The notes beneath the pieces were generated by a model that had not been told where the DNA came from, ran no database searches, and was given only the letters and a program-made list of their open reading frames with translations. A stretch of DNA of 64,000 nt from Pseudomonas silesiensis. GTDB taxonomy: Bacteria; Pseudomonadota; Gammaproteobacteria; Pseudomonadales; Pseudomonadaceae. Position numbers and translations under genes: made by a program. Shown here in pieces: positions 17,799-27,410 of the stretch. The DNA is taken from positions 6,229,501 through 6,293,500 of the forward strand of contig NZ_CP014870.1 of the NCBI RefSeq assembly GCF_001661075.1. Reading direction: 5' to 3'. Within the stretch, counting starts at the first letter, position 1; every line of letters starts with the position of its first letter.

Positions 17799-18731
17799 AT
17801 GGATTTCAAGCAACTGCGTTATTTCGTCGCGGTCTATGAAGAGGGCCACGTGGGCCGGGCCGCCGAGCGACTTTCAATCTCCCAGCCGGCGCTGTCCCAG
17901 CAGATTCGCCACCTCGAACAGAACCTCGATGTGAGCCTGTTCGAACGCAGCAGCAAACGCCTGCTGCCAACCCTGGCCGCCCACACGCTGTACAACCACG
18001 CCCTGCCGTTGCTCGATGGCCTGCAACGGGCGCGCGAAGCCTTGGGTAATTTCAAGGGACAGGCACTGCGGACCCTGGCCATTGGCGTGTTGCAGACCGT
18101 TCATACCAGCCTGGTGCCGCAGATGCTCGAACGCGTGCGCAAGGCGCAGCCGCATCTGGTGGTACAGATCTATGAACTGACGGGGCTGGAAATCGAGCGA
18201 CGGCTGCTCAACGGTTCGCTGGATATCGGCATCAGCTATTTGCCGCCCCGTCAGCCAGGCCTGCACGGTGTACTCCTTTACGAAGACGAACTGACCCTGG
18301 TCATCCCGGCGGACCATCCGTTGCGCGAATTCAAGAAGGTGTCCATGAGTCAGGCCGCCGGGTTGCCGATGTTGCTACTGGGTGAAGAGTTCCAGGTGCG
18401 CCAGATCTGGCAGACGCAACTGGCCAGCCTGGGACGACGTCCGCAAGTGCAGGCCGAACTGAACAACATGGCGGGGATTCTCGACAGCCTGCCCCACACC
18501 CGACTGGCGACTGTCCTTCCGGGACGCTCGCAGAAGGCACTGGGGAATAACGGACTGCTATGGAAACCGCTGACCGAGCCGCGGGTGCCGCTGAAGGTCG
18601 GATTGGTCTGTCGGGATGTGCAGCGTCAACAAGCCTCGCTGGGGTTGTTGCGGACGTTGCTGGAGGAGGTGATGAACGGGCCGGATAGTCGCTTGAACAA
18701 CTCGAGCCGCTTGAACAACTCGACCCCTTGA
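17799..18731 (+). CDS. LysR-family transcriptional regulator
   Basis: A 310-residue regulator: winged HTH in residues 1-60 ('HVGRAAERLSISQPALSQQI') and the usual two-lobed effector domain to about 295. The last residues repeat, 'RLNNSSRLNNSTP', because a 21-base unit is tandemly duplicated just before the stop (18692-18731), a lengthened tail unlikely to matter for folding. It diverges from the aminotransferase gene and may regulate it. A terminator follows at 18766. Confidence 0.87.
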   Translation: MDFKQLRYFVAVYEEGHVGRAAERLSISQPALSQQIRHLEQNLDVSLFERSSKRLLPTLAAHTLYNHALPLLDGLQRAREALGNFKGQALRTLAIGVLQTVHTSLVPQMLERVRKAQPHLVVQIYELTGLEIERRLLNGSLDIGISYLPPRQPGLHGVLLYEDELTLVIPADHPLREFKKVSMSQAAGLPMLLLGEEFQVRQIWQTQLASLGRRPQVQAELNNMAGILDSLPHTRLATVLPGRSQKALGNNGLLWKPLTEPRVPLKVGLVCRDVQRQQASLGLLRTLLEEVMNGPDSRLNNSSRLNNSTP

Positions 18732-18765
18732 CGAGCTGAGCTGAATACTTTTCTGCAGACCAAAG

Positions 18766-18790
18766 AAAACCCCGCCGAAGCGGGGCTTTG
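18766..18790 (+). terminator. Terminator after the LysR gene
   Basis: CCCCG and CGGGG pair around CCGAAG, with A run before and CTTT after; 35 bases beyond the stop codon. The rest of the gap to 18971 shows nothing else. Confidence 0.6.
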
Positions 18791-18971
18791 CAGACTGTTT
18801 CCCTGACATCCATTTCACTCCGCCGTCCTGGCAGAATCCTACGTGTCCGTGTTGTTGCTTTGCGCTTCCTGCGCGACGTCCATAAGCAGTAGATTAGCTG
18901 TGGATCCAATCTTCGACTATGGGAAAACAGCATCACGCATTGTAAGAGATTGCTTACATGGCGTTACATAA

Positions 18972-20750
18972 TCAGAACTGGGCTGCGTCCAGCAGGAACA
19001 GCGATTCGCTACCGGCCTTCACCGAGGCGCTCAACGAGTGAATACGTGGCAGCAGACGGGCGAAATAGAACCGCGCTGTGCCCAGTTTGCTGGCGTAGAA
19101 ATCGTCCTGCGCTTCTTTACCCAGGGCCGCCTTGGCCATCAGTGCCCACATGTAGGCGTAGGCCACGTAACCGAAGGTTTGCAGGTACTCGACCGATGCG
19201 GCGCCGATTTCGTTCGGGTTGTTTTTCGCCCGGTCGAGCAGCCAGGCGGTCAACTCGTCGAGGGTGGTCACGGCGTCATTCAGTGGCTGGGTGAACTCGG
19301 CCAGCTCCGGGCTGGCGGTCGCGGTGAAATGGCGGATTTCGTCGGCGAACAGGTTGTAGAACGCACCGCCCGTACCGACGATCTTGCGGCCGACCAGGTC
19401 CAGTGCCTGAATGCCGTTGGTGCCTTCGTAGATCTGGGTGATGCGCACGTCACGCACCAGTTGCTCCTGGCCCCATTCGCGGATGTAGCCGTGGCCGCCG
19501 AACACCTGCTGGCCGTGCACCGTGGTTTCCAGGCCGAGATCGGTGAGGAATGCCTTGGCTACGGGGGTCAGCAAGGCCACCAGATCTTCCGCGCGTTTGC
19601 GGGTGGTGGCGTCTTCGCTGAACTTGGCGGTGTCCAGTTGCATCGCCACGTAGGTCGAGAAGGCCCGGCCGCCTTCGTTCGAGGCTTTCATGGTCAGCAA
19701 CATGCGCCGCACGTCCGGGTGGACGATGATCGGGTCGGCGACCTTGTCCTGATTCTGCGCGCCGGTCGGCGACCGGCTTTGCAGTCGATCGCGGGCGTAT
19801 TCCACGGCGTTCTGGTAGGAGCGCTCGCCGCTGGCCAGGCCCTGGATGCCGACGCCCAGGCGTTCGTAGTTCATCATGGTGAACATCGCCGCCAGGCCCT
19901 TGTTTGGCTCGCCGACCAGGTAACCCACGGCTTCGTCGAAGTTCATCACACAGGTCGAGGAACCCTGGATGCCCATCTTGTGTTCGATCGAACCACAGTT
20001 GGCCGGGTTGCGCGCGCCTAGGCTGCCATCGGCATTGACCCTGTACTTGGGCACCAGGAACAGCGAAATGCCTTTCGGCCCGGCCGGTGCGTCCGGCAGT
20101 TTGGCCAGTACCAGGTGGATGATGTTCTCGGTCAGGTCGTGTTCACCGCCGGTGATGAAGATCTTGGTGCCGCTGACCTTGTAGGAACCGTCGGCCTGAG
20201 GCTCGGCCTTGGTGCGGATAATCCCCAGGTCGGTCCCGGCATGCGGCTCGGTCAGGCACATGGAACCGGCCCAGACCCCGGCGTACATGTTTGGCAGGTA
20301 GGCGGCTTTCAGCTCGTCACTGGCGTGGGCGTTGATCGACAGGCAGGCGCCGGCGGTCAGCATCGGGTACAGGCCGAACGACAGGCTGGCGGAGTTGACC
20401 ATTTCCTCGACCTGGGCCGAGACCGCCTTGGGCATGCCCATGCCACCGTAGGCCGGATCGCCACCGACTCCCACCCAACCGCCTTGCGCGTAAGTCTGGT
20501 AAGCCTGTGGGAAACCGGCCGGGGTGGTGACGGCACCGTCCGCCCAGTGGCAGCCTTCTTCGTCAGCCGCACGACTCAGCGGCGCGATGCTTTTGCTGGT
20601 GACCTTGCCGGCTTCTTCGAGAATGGCTTCGACGGTTTCGGCATCCACGGTCTCGGCCAGCGCCGGCAGTTCGGCCCAGAGTCTGGCGACCTCGAATACT
20701 TCATTGAGGACGAAGCGCATATCGCGCAGGGGCGCTTTGTAGTCAGCCAT
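18972..20750 (-). CDS. Acyl-CoA dehydrogenase (FadE-like) 1
   Basis: A 592-residue member of the large acyl-CoA dehydrogenase group with N-terminal '[18 protein letters not shown]' and an extra C-terminal domain. FAD contacts are in 'SMCLTEPHAGTDLG' and 'FITGGEHDLTENIIH'; the catalytic glutamate is expected in 'YEGTNGIQALDL'. It performs the first step of fatty-acid beta-oxidation, a trans-2-enoyl-CoA forming reaction. GAGG eight bases upstream of the ATG at 20750 supports the start. It is the most divergent of three same-strand paralogues here; in P. aeruginosa a similar trio lies beside the bio genes (PA0506-PA0508, from memory). Chain-length preference cannot be read from the sequence. Confidence 0.9.
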   Translation of the reverse strand: MADYKAPLRDMRFVLNEVFEVARLWAELPALAETVDAETVEAILEEAGKVTSKSIAPLSRAADEEGCHWADGAVTTPAGFPQAYQTYAQGGWVGVGGDPAYGGMGMPKAVSAQVEEMVNSASLSFGLYPMLTAGACLSINAHASDELKAAYLPNMYAGVWAGSMCLTEPHAGTDLGIIRTKAEPQADGSYKVSGTKIFITGGEHDLTENIIHLVLAKLPDAPAGPKGISLFLVPKYRVNADGSLGARNPANCGSIEHKMGIQGSSTCVMNFDEAVGYLVGEPNKGLAAMFTMMNYERLGVGIQGLASGERSYQNAVEYARDRLQSRSPTGAQNQDKVADPIIVHPDVRRMLLTMKASNEGGRAFSTYVAMQLDTAKFSEDATTRKRAEDLVALLTPVAKAFLTDLGLETTVHGQQVFGGHGYIREWGQEQLVRDVRITQIYEGTNGIQALDLVGRKIVGTGGAFYNLFADEIRHFTATASPELAEFTQPLNDAVTTLDELTAWLLDRAKNNPNEIGAASVEYLQTFGYVAYAYMWALMAKAALGKEAQDDFYASKLGTARFYFARLLPRIHSLSASVKAGSESLFLLDAAQF

Positions 20751-20878
20751 GGCAAACCTCGCAAGATCTAAACAGGTGAGTCGTAGGGATGATGTTTTCG
20801 TTGGGTTCGAGTGTACCTCAACAACTTTTGCGACACATAGGGTCAGCTTGTGACTATATTGTGATTTTTAGTCACCAC

Positions 20879-21040
20879 TGTAGGAGCGAGCTTGCTCGCG
20901 ATGGTCGTTAACGATAACGCGTGCTTACTGGATAACCGCGGTGCCCTTGAGTCCTTCGCGAGCAAGCTCGCTCCTACATAAACGCGGCGCTCTTGGATCC
21001 TTCGTCGGAACGCCGCCCGGAGCAAGCTCGCTCCTGCATT
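20879..21040. repeat. Cluster of three REP elements
   Basis: Three copies of the GCGAGCAAGCTCGCTCC-type core: one inverted (20881-20900) and two direct (20959-20979, 21017-21038), the last interrupted at its left side and reaching the end of the neighbouring gene. They fill most of the 289-base gap between the first two acyl-CoA dehydrogenase genes. Confidence 0.85.
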
Positions 21041-22836
21041 TAAAGCGCGAACAACTCCGCCGGCAGCTGCATCAGACAATCGCTACCCGCCGCGATGGCG
21101 GCCCGATGCGCGGCGGTGCGTGGCAACAATCGCTTGAAGTAAAACTCGTTGGTCGCCAGTTTCCCCCTGCAGTAATCGGCATCGGCGCCACCAACGTCGA
21201 TTTGCGACTGTGCCACCACTGCCATACGCAGCCACAGATAACCAAGGATGATGTAACCGCTGTACATCAAATAATCCACCGATGCAGCTCCCACCTCATC
21301 CGGATTTTTCATCGCCGCCATGCCGACTTTGACGGTCAACTCGCCCCACTGTTGATTCAGCTCGTTGAGCTGCGCCACATAGCTGGCGAGCTGCGGATGC
21401 CCAGCGTTGGCGGCGCAGAACTTGTGGACGATTCTGGTGAAGCCGCGCAGCAGCTTGCCTTGGCTACCGAGCACCTTCCGGCCGAGCAAGTCCAGCGCCT
21501 GAATACCGTTGGTGCCCTCGTATATCGGCGCGATCCGGCAGTCGCGGACCAACTGTTCCATACCCCATTCACGAATGAAACCGTGACCACCGAACACCTG
21601 CATGCCGTGGTTGGTCACCTCCAGGCCCGTGTCGGTCATGAAGGCTTTGCAGATCGGCGTCAGGAACGCCAACACGTCTTCGGCCTCTTGCCGTGCGCCA
21701 GCGTCCGGGCTCAGATGCGCGGTATCCAGCCATTGCGCGGTGAAGTAGGTCAGCGCCCGATTGCCTTCGTTGAAGGCTTTCATGGTCAGCAACATCCGGC
21801 GCACATCAGGATGAACGATGATCGGGTCGGCGACTTTCTCCGGTGCTTTCGGGCCGGTCAGCGAGCGCATCTGCAGACGGTCATTGGCGTACTGGATGGC
21901 GCCCTGGAAACTGGCCTCTCCCAGGCACAACCCCTGCATTCCGGTGCCAAGGCGCGCATGGTTCATCATGGTGAACATGCAGTTCAGGCCCTTGTTCGGC
22001 TCACCGATCAAGAAGCCCTTGGCCCCGTCGAAGTTCAGCACGCAGGTGGCCGAGGCCTTGATGCCCATCTTGTGTTCGATCGAACCGCAGGACACCCCGT
22101 TGCGCTCGCCCGCCTCGCCTTGGGCATCGGGCAGGAACTTGGGCACGATAAACAGCGAAATGCCTTTGGTCCCCGCGGGTGCCTCCGGCAGCTTCGCCAG
22201 CACCAGGTGAATGATGTTATCGCTCATGTCGTGCTCGCCGGCGGAGATGAAAATCTTGCTGCCGGTGATCGCGTAACTGCCGTCGGCCGCAGGCACGGCG
22301 CGGGTCTTGATGATGCCCAGGTCTGTGCCGCAATGGGCCTCGGTCAGACACATGGTGCCGGTCCATTGGCCGGCGGTGAGTTTGCTCAGGTAGGTCTGCT
22401 TTTGCGCTGGCGTACCGTGCGCGTGGATCGCCGACATCGCGCCGTGTGTCAGCCCCGGGTACATGCCCCAGGACGTGTTGCTGGAGCCGACCATTTCACT
22501 GATGACCAGGCCCAGGGAGCCGGGCAGGCCCTGGCCGCCGTAGGTCGGATCCGCTGCCAGACCATGCCACCCGCCTTCGACGTATTGTGCGAATGCCTGC
22601 TTGAACCCTGCAGGCGTCGTCACCACGCCGTTGTCGAAATGGCAGCCTTCTTCGTCACCGCTGCGATTGAGCGGTGCGAGCACGTTCTCACAGAATCTTG
22701 CGCCTTCTTCGAGGATCGCATTGACCATGTCCGGGCTGGCATCGGTGGCGCCCAACGCGGTGTAGTGGCGGTGAAAGTCGAAGACATGGTCGATCAGAAA
22801 GCGCATGTCGCGCAGGGGAGCTTTGTACTCAGGCAT
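21040..22836 (-). CDS. Acyl-CoA dehydrogenase (FadE-like) 2
   Basis: A 598-residue paralogue of its two neighbours, with 'MCLTEAHCGTDLGIIKT', '[18 protein letters not shown]' and '[17 protein letters not shown]'. It is closer to the copy at 23102 than to the one at 18972 (same 'HKMGI', 'LNCMFTMMNHARLGTGMQG' and 'GPKAPEKVADPII' phrases). GGAG stands ten bases before the ATG. The last codons run directly into a REP element (stop at 21040), so the C terminus may have been shaped by the repeat. Same beta-oxidation role as the family. Confidence 0.9.
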   Translation of the reverse strand: MPEYKAPLRDMRFLIDHVFDFHRHYTALGATDASPDMVNAILEEGARFCENVLAPLNRSGDEEGCHFDNGVVTTPAGFKQAFAQYVEGGWHGLAADPTYGGQGLPGSLGLVISEMVGSSNTSWGMYPGLTHGAMSAIHAHGTPAQKQTYLSKLTAGQWTGTMCLTEAHCGTDLGIIKTRAVPAADGSYAITGSKIFISAGEHDMSDNIIHLVLAKLPEAPAGTKGISLFIVPKFLPDAQGEAGERNGVSCGSIEHKMGIKASATCVLNFDGAKGFLIGEPNKGLNCMFTMMNHARLGTGMQGLCLGEASFQGAIQYANDRLQMRSLTGPKAPEKVADPIIVHPDVRRMLLTMKAFNEGNRALTYFTAQWLDTAHLSPDAGARQEAEDVLAFLTPICKAFMTDTGLEVTNHGMQVFGGHGFIREWGMEQLVRDCRIAPIYEGTNGIQALDLLGRKVLGSQGKLLRGFTRIVHKFCAANAGHPQLASYVAQLNELNQQWGELTVKVGMAAMKNPDEVGAASVDYLMYSGYIILGYLWLRMAVVAQSQIDVGGADADYCRGKLATNEFYFKRLLPRTAAHRAAIAAGSDCLMQLPAELFAL

Positions 22837-23008
22837 GGTTGTTTCTCCGGCAGCAGATGGCTCAAAGCTACTGCTGTCCGCCAGGCCCTACAATCACAGT
22901 CCAGGCGCTGAATGCGCGATCATCACTCATTCCGTAGCGGCGACTTTCGTGCTCTGGAGTGTGGGCCAGATTTTGCGAGCGAAGCGGCGCATCCGACTCA
23001 CCGCGCCG

Positions 23009-23040
23009 TCTGGTTCGCCGGCAAGCCGGCTCCTACAGGG
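23009..23040. repeat. REP element
   Basis: Core GCCGGCAAGCCGGCTCCTAC, a variant of the REP family, in the 265-base gap between the second and third acyl-CoA dehydrogenase genes. Confidence 0.8.
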
Positions 23041-23045
23041 GGCAC

Positions 23046-23082
23046 AAAAAAAGGCCGCTGCTCCCGAAGAAGCAGCGGCCTT
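23046..23082 (-). terminator. Terminator of acyl-CoA dehydrogenase 3
   Basis: Read on the minus strand, GGCCGCTGCT pairs with AGCAGCGGCC around an 8-base loop and is followed by TTTTTTT. It lies 20 bases behind the stop at 23102. Confidence 0.88.
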
Positions 23083-23101
23083 GTGAAGAACCGCGTAAGG
23101 C

Positions 23102-24907
23102 TTAGTAGCCCAGTGCGAAGTCTTCTTCTTTCATGTCCATCAGGTTGCTGGCGCCCGACAGCATGGTTGCCACGTGAGTGCGGGTACGCGGCAGGATCCG
23201 CTGGAAGTAGAACCGTGCGGTCTGCAACTTGGCGGTGTAGAACGCCTCTTCGGAAGTGCCCGCAGCCAGTTTTTCAGCGGCCAGGCGCGCCATGTCAGCC
23301 CAGAAGTAAGCCAGGCAGGCGTAACCGGAGTACATCAGGTAGTCCACGGATGCCGCGCCGACTTCTTCGCGATCTTTCATGGCCGCCATACCGACCTTCA
23401 TGGTCAGCTCGCCCCACTCTTTGTTCAGCGCCGCTAAAGGCTCGACGAACTCTTTGACCGCTTCGTTGCCTTCGTTGGTCTGGCAGAACTTGTGGACGAT
23501 CTTGGTGAAGCCTTTCAGAGCCTCGCCTTGAGTCATCAGCACTTTGCGGCCCAGCAGGTCGAGTGCCTGGATCCCGGTGGTGCCTTCGTACAGCATCGAA
23601 ATGCGGCTGTCGCGAACGTTCTGCTCCATGCCCCACTCGGCGATGAAGCCGTGACCGCCGTAGATTTGCACGCCGTGGTTGGCGGACTCGAAACCGACTT
23701 CAGTCATGAAGGCTTTGGCGATCGGCGTCATGAACGCCAACAGGGCGTCGGCTTTTTTCTTCTCTTCTTCGTCCACGCCATATTTGACGATGTCGACTTG
23801 TTTCGCAGTGAAGTAAACCATCGCACGGTTGCCTTCGGCGAACGCCTTCATGGTCAACAGCATGCGACGTACATCCGGGTGCACGATGATCGGGTCAGCG
23901 GCCTTTTCCGGCGCTTTAGGGCCCGTCAGGGAGCGCATTTGCAGGCGATCGCGAGCGTATTTCAGGCCGCCCTGGAAGCCGATCTCGGCGTGTGCCAGAC
24001 CTTGCAGCGCGGTGCCCAGACGTGCGGTGTTCATGAAGGTGAACATGCAGTTCAGGCCTTTGTTCGCCGGGCCGATCAGGTAACCGGTGGCTGCATCAAA
24101 GTTCATCACGCAGGTGGCGTTGCCGTGGATGCCCATCTTGTGTTCCAGGGAACCACAGGTCACCGCGTTACGAGCGCCGATCGAGCCGTCTGCGTTCGGC
24201 AGGAATTTCGGCACGATGAACAGCGAAATGCCTTTGGTGCCGGCCGGTGCATCCGGCAGACGTGCCAGCACGATGTGGACGATGTTGTCGGCCATGTCGT
24301 GTTCACCGGCCGAGATGAAGATTTTGGTGCCGGAGACTTTGTAGGAACCGTCGGCCTGAGGGTCGGCCTTGGTGCGCAGCATGCCCAGGTCGGTGCCGCA
24401 GTGCGGTTCGGTCAGGCACATGGTGCCGGTCCATTCGCCGGACACCAGTTTGGTCAGGTAAGCCTCTTGCTGCTCAGGCGTGCCGTGTTCGGAAATGGTG
24501 TTCATCGCGCCGTGGGAAAGGCCCGGGTACATGCCCCACGACCAGTTGGCCTCGCCAACCATTTCGCTGACTGCCAGCCCCAAAGACTCCGGCAGGCCTT
24601 GACCACCGTGCTCCACGTCGTGGGCCAGGCTTGGCCAGCCGCCTTCGACGAATTGTTTGTAGGCTTCTTTAAAGCCAGTCGGGGTTTTAACGCCGGACTC
24701 GCTCCAGGTGCAGCCTTCGGTGTCACCCACGCGGTTCAGCGGAGCCAGTACCTGCTCACAAAACTTGGCGCCTTCTTCGAGAATGGCGTCAACCATGTCC
24801 GGAGTTGCGTCTGCACAAGCCGGAAGGCTCTGATAGTGCGCTTCGTAGCTAAGCAGTTCGTCACGAACGAAGCGAATATCACGCAAGGGGGCCTTGTAGT
24901 CAGGCAT
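23102..24907 (-). CDS. Acyl-CoA dehydrogenase (FadE-like) 3
   Basis: A 601-residue paralogue with the family phrases '[17 protein letters not shown]', '[18 protein letters not shown]' and, at the expected place of the catalytic glutamate, '[18 protein letters not shown]'. AGAGG nine bases before the ATG at 24907 supports the start. Two PsrA-type boxes lie 62-89 bases upstream, which points to induction by long-chain fatty acids, as known for Pseudomonas beta-oxidation genes. The gene has its own terminator, so the three paralogues are probably separate transcripts. Confidence 0.92.
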   Translation of the reverse strand: MPDYKAPLRDIRFVRDELLSYEAHYQSLPACADATPDMVDAILEEGAKFCEQVLAPLNRVGDTEGCTWSESGVKTPTGFKEAYKQFVEGGWPSLAHDVEHGGQGLPESLGLAVSEMVGEANWSWGMYPGLSHGAMNTISEHGTPEQQEAYLTKLVSGEWTGTMCLTEPHCGTDLGMLRTKADPQADGSYKVSGTKIFISAGEHDMADNIVHIVLARLPDAPAGTKGISLFIVPKFLPNADGSIGARNAVTCGSLEHKMGIHGNATCVMNFDAATGYLIGPANKGLNCMFTFMNTARLGTALQGLAHAEIGFQGGLKYARDRLQMRSLTGPKAPEKAADPIIVHPDVRRMLLTMKAFAEGNRAMVYFTAKQVDIVKYGVDEEEKKKADALLAFMTPIAKAFMTEVGFESANHGVQIYGGHGFIAEWGMEQNVRDSRISMLYEGTTGIQALDLLGRKVLMTQGEALKGFTKIVHKFCQTNEGNEAVKEFVEPLAALNKEWGELTMKVGMAAMKDREEVGAASVDYLMYSGYACLAYFWADMARLAAEKLAAGTSEEAFYTAKLQTARFYFQRILPRTRTHVATMLSGASNLMDMKEEDFALGY

Positions 24908-24968
24908 AGCGATAAACCTCTGCTGATGTAACCGGGAATGAGCGACCGCGTTGATTTGTTGTGACGGT

Positions 24969-24996
24969 CAAACAGTTGTTTGAAACATACGTTTAC
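24969..24996 (-). promoter_or_regulatory. Two overlapping PsrA-type boxes
   Basis: CAAAC-AGTT-GTTTG (24969-24982) is a perfect palindrome, and GAAAC-ATAC-GTTTAC (24982-24996) a near-perfect one. Both fit the published PsrA pattern G/C-AAAC-N2-4-GTTT-G/C. They sit upstream of the third acyl-CoA dehydrogenase gene. PsrA is a TetR-family repressor released by fatty acids. Confidence 0.65.
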
Positions 24997-25133
24997 CACC
25001 AAACCTTGTCAAGCGCCGATCTTTTGCCGTTCGTCATCAGACCATGGGAAATGGCGGGCGCGAAGCCACGCAATGGCGTCGATGGAATCCATTGGTCATG
25101 AGAAAAGATTAGTTGAGGGGTAAGGACTTACGC

Positions 25134-25163
25134 AGAAAAACGCCGCGAATGATCGCGGCGTTG
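25134..25163 (-). terminator. Terminator of the biotin operon
   Basis: On the minus strand AACGCCGCGA and TCGCGGCGTT pair around a short loop, followed by TTTCT. It lies 35 bases behind the bioD stop. Between it and 25020 I see nothing else. Confidence 0.8.
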
Positions 25164-25196
25164 GCAGGTGGATTCAGCGAGGTGCAGCCCTCAGCC

Positions 25197-25877
25197 TCAG
25201 TCCAGCAGATCCAACTGCAGATGCCCGGCCACCGCTTCGGCCGTCACCAGTTTCATTTTAGGCACGCGTCCAAGGCATGGCGCCGGGATTCGCTCGGCGA
25301 GTGTCGCCAGGTTCTCCTCCAGGCGCGCGGTTTTCGAATCGATGATATTGGCCACCCACCCCGCCAATTGCAGACCGTCTCGCGCAATCGCCTCGGCCGT
25401 CAGCAGCGCATGATTGATGCAACCCAGGCGCACGCCGACCACCAGAATCACCGGCAGGTCCAGCGCGATCGCCAGATCCGACAGGTTGTCCTGATCCGCC
25501 AGGGGCACGCGCCAGCCGCCAGCGCCTTCGATCAGGGTGAAGTCAGCCTGCAGGTCGAGGATCTCCCGCATCGGCTCCAACAGTGATTGCACTGTCAGGG
25601 CCACACCCGCCTCCCGCGCCGCCAGATGCGGCGCGATCGGCGGTTCGAATGCCATTGGATTGACCTGGGCATACGTCAAAGGCACCGAGCATTGCGCCAT
25701 CAGCGCCAGTGCGTCGGCATTGCGCAAGCCCTTGGGCGTGACATCGCAGCCAGAGGCCACCGGCTTGCCCGCCGCCGTACTCAAGCCCGCCAACCGCGCG
25801 GCGTGCAGCAGCCCGGCGGCAACGGTGGTCTTGCCGATATCGGTGTCAGTGCCGGTGATGAAATAGGCTGCACTCAT
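25197..25877 (-). CDS. bioD: Dethiobiotin synthetase
   Basis: A 226-residue ATP-dependent ligase with the P-loop at residues 9-18 ('[10 protein letters not shown]') and '[12 protein letters not shown]' for the diaminopelargonate pocket. It makes the ureido ring from 7,8-diaminopelargonate and CO2. It is the last gene of bioB-F-H-C-D and overlaps bioC by four bases. bioA is not in this window, as usual in Pseudomonas. Confidence 0.95.
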   Translation of the reverse strand: MSAAYFITGTDTDIGKTTVAAGLLHAARLAGLSTAAGKPVASGCDVTPKGLRNADALALMAQCSVPLTYAQVNPMAFEPPIAPHLAAREAGVALTVQSLLEPMREILDLQADFTLIEGAGGWRVPLADQDNLSDLAIALDLPVILVVGVRLGCINHALLTAEAIARDGLQLAGWVANIIDSKTARLEENLATLAERIPAPCLGRVPKMKLVTAEAVAGHLQLDLLD

Positions 25878-26686
25878 ACGGGTTTCTCCAAAACGGCGTA
25901 CACCACTTGATAAGTCGCCGGCAGACCTTCGGCCTGACGAAACTGCTCATAGGCCTCGATCAAGCCGAGGATTCGCGCTCTGCCAGTCAAGCCGCCCGGC
26001 CGACCTGGGTTCAGGTTGTGCGCACCCAGCGCCTTGAGTTCATGGGTCAGGCTGCGCACATCCGGGTAATGCAACACATGGGGCCGGGTTTGCAGCGTCG
26101 CGATGGTCAGTCCGCTGCCCGCGCAAAGCTGTTGATAAACCCCGAACTCACGGAAGCGATTGACGTGCACCATGCCGTCCACCTCACGCCAACTGTCTCG
26201 CAATTCGTACAGCGTCCCCACGCACAGACTAGCAAATGCGAAAATTCCGCCAGGTTTCAGCACTCGATGCGCCTCACTGAGCACCGAAGCGAAGTCTGCG
26301 CACCACTGCACCGCCAGGCTGGAGAAGATCAAATCGCAGGTCGAAGCCTGCAATGGCAGGCGCTCGGCATCCCCGGCGATGAAATGCGTGGCGCCACCCA
26401 ATGGCCGGGCGTGATCGAGCATGCCTTCGGCGATGTCCAGCGCCACGCCGTGGCTGGCAGGAAAACGCTCGTTCAACGTCCGGCTGAAGTGTCCGGTACC
26501 GCACCCCAGGTCCAGCCAGCGACCCGGTACGAAGTCTTCCGGCAAGCGACTCATCAACTGGCTGCCGACATCGCGCTGCAATTCGGCAACGCTGTCATAA
26601 CTCGCCGCTGCGCGGGAAAAGGAGGCCGCCACCTGGCGCTTGTCAGGCAAGCCGCCGGGCAGGTCGGGAAAGGATAAATCAGTCAT
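25874..26686 (-). CDS. bioC: Malonyl-ACP O-methyltransferase
   Basis: A 270-residue SAM methyltransferase with motif I 'LDLGCGTG' at residues 58-65 and '[12 protein letters not shown]' typical of BioC. It masks the malonyl carboxylate so that fatty-acid enzymes can build pimeloyl-ACP methyl ester. The ATG at 26686 lies inside the end of bioH and gives the usual length; an upstream ATG at 26746 would add 20 unconserved residues. Confidence 0.93.
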   Translation of the reverse strand: MTDLSFPDLPGGLPDKRQVAASFSRAAASYDSVAELQRDVGSQLMSRLPEDFVPGRWLDLGCGTGHFSRTLNERFPASHGVALDIAEGMLDHARPLGGATHFIAGDAERLPLQASTCDLIFSSLAVQWCADFASVLSEAHRVLKPGGIFAFASLCVGTLYELRDSWREVDGMVHVNRFREFGVYQQLCAGSGLTIATLQTRPHVLHYPDVRSLTHELKALGAHNLNPGRPGGLTGRARILGLIEAYEQFRQAEGLPATYQVVYAVLEKPV

Positions 26687-27410
26687 CGCTGAACTCATGG
26701 AAAAAGGCCTGGATCGCCCCCGCCACACCATGGGGGTCTTCCACAAAAAACGCGTGGCCGGCCCGTTCGATCAGGCCGATTTCCACATCCGGCAGCAACT
26801 TCAGCAGGTCTTGCGCGGCTTCGGCCGGGACCAGCCCGTCGAGACCGGCGAACAGGTGCAATTGCGGACCGCGGAATGTTTGCAGCGCTTGACGGGTATC
26901 CAGTTGCGCGAGCACTTCCAGGCCGTTTATCGACACCGATGCCGTGGTATGCGGCGCGCCACCGAGCAACAGCCTCGATAACCCGCGCGGGTCTGCAGAA
27001 CCCTGGGCGCAGAGCAGCGAAAAGCGTTTCAAGGTCATGCGCGGTTCTGCCTTGCAGCCGGCCAGAAACGCGTCGAAGGTCTCACCGGGCATCGCACTCG
27101 GCCATTGCTCATGGGCGACAAACGAAGGATTGCTCGCCAGGGTCAGCAAGCCGCAGCAACGATCGCCGCGTCGGGCCGCCAACTCGGAGGCGAGCATACC
27201 GCCGAGGGACCAGCCACCCAGCCAGGCGTCCTGAGGCACGGTCGAATCCAGCTCATCGAGCCATTCTTCAAGATCGCTCGATTCCAGTTCCGGCAACGGC
27301 TCGATCTCGACCCGCAAGTGTTCATCCAGCCCCTGCAATGCCGCGGCCAAAGGCTCCAGCGGTGAAATCCCCAGGCCCCAGCCGGGCAGGAGAATCAGGT
27401 GATTACGCAT
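26679..27410 (-). CDS. bioH: Pimeloyl-ACP methyl ester esterase
   Basis: A 243-residue alpha/beta-hydrolase with the nucleophile S68 in 'GGWSLGG', the oxyanion region 'LLPGWGLG' at 8-14 and a C-terminal His in '[13 protein letters not shown]'. It removes the methyl group put on by BioC. Start at 27410 is chosen because it overlaps bioF by eight bases and fits BioH length. Confidence 0.93.
   Translation of the reverse strand: MRNHLILLPGWGLGISPLEPLAAALQGLDEHLRVEIEPLPELESSDLEEWLDELDSTVPQDAWLGGWSLGGMLASELAARRGDRCCGLLTLASNPSFVAHEQWPSAMPGETFDAFLAGCKAEPRMTLKRFSLLCAQGSADPRGLSRLLLGGAPHTTASVSINGLEVLAQLDTRQALQTFRGPQLHLFAGLDGLVPAEAAQDLLKLLPDVEIGLIERAGHAFFVEDPHGVAGAIQAFFHEFSDD

Noticed and set aside
20879..21040. 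CRISPR-like array of short repeats
   Set aside because: Repeats are palindromic REP cores in alternating orientation with unequal spacing and no cas genes.
20941..22911. A 656-codon plus-strand frame opposite acyl-CoA dehydrogenase 2
   Set aside because: Mirror frame of a clear coding gene and REP sequences; no ribosome binding site and a composition typical of antisense frames.
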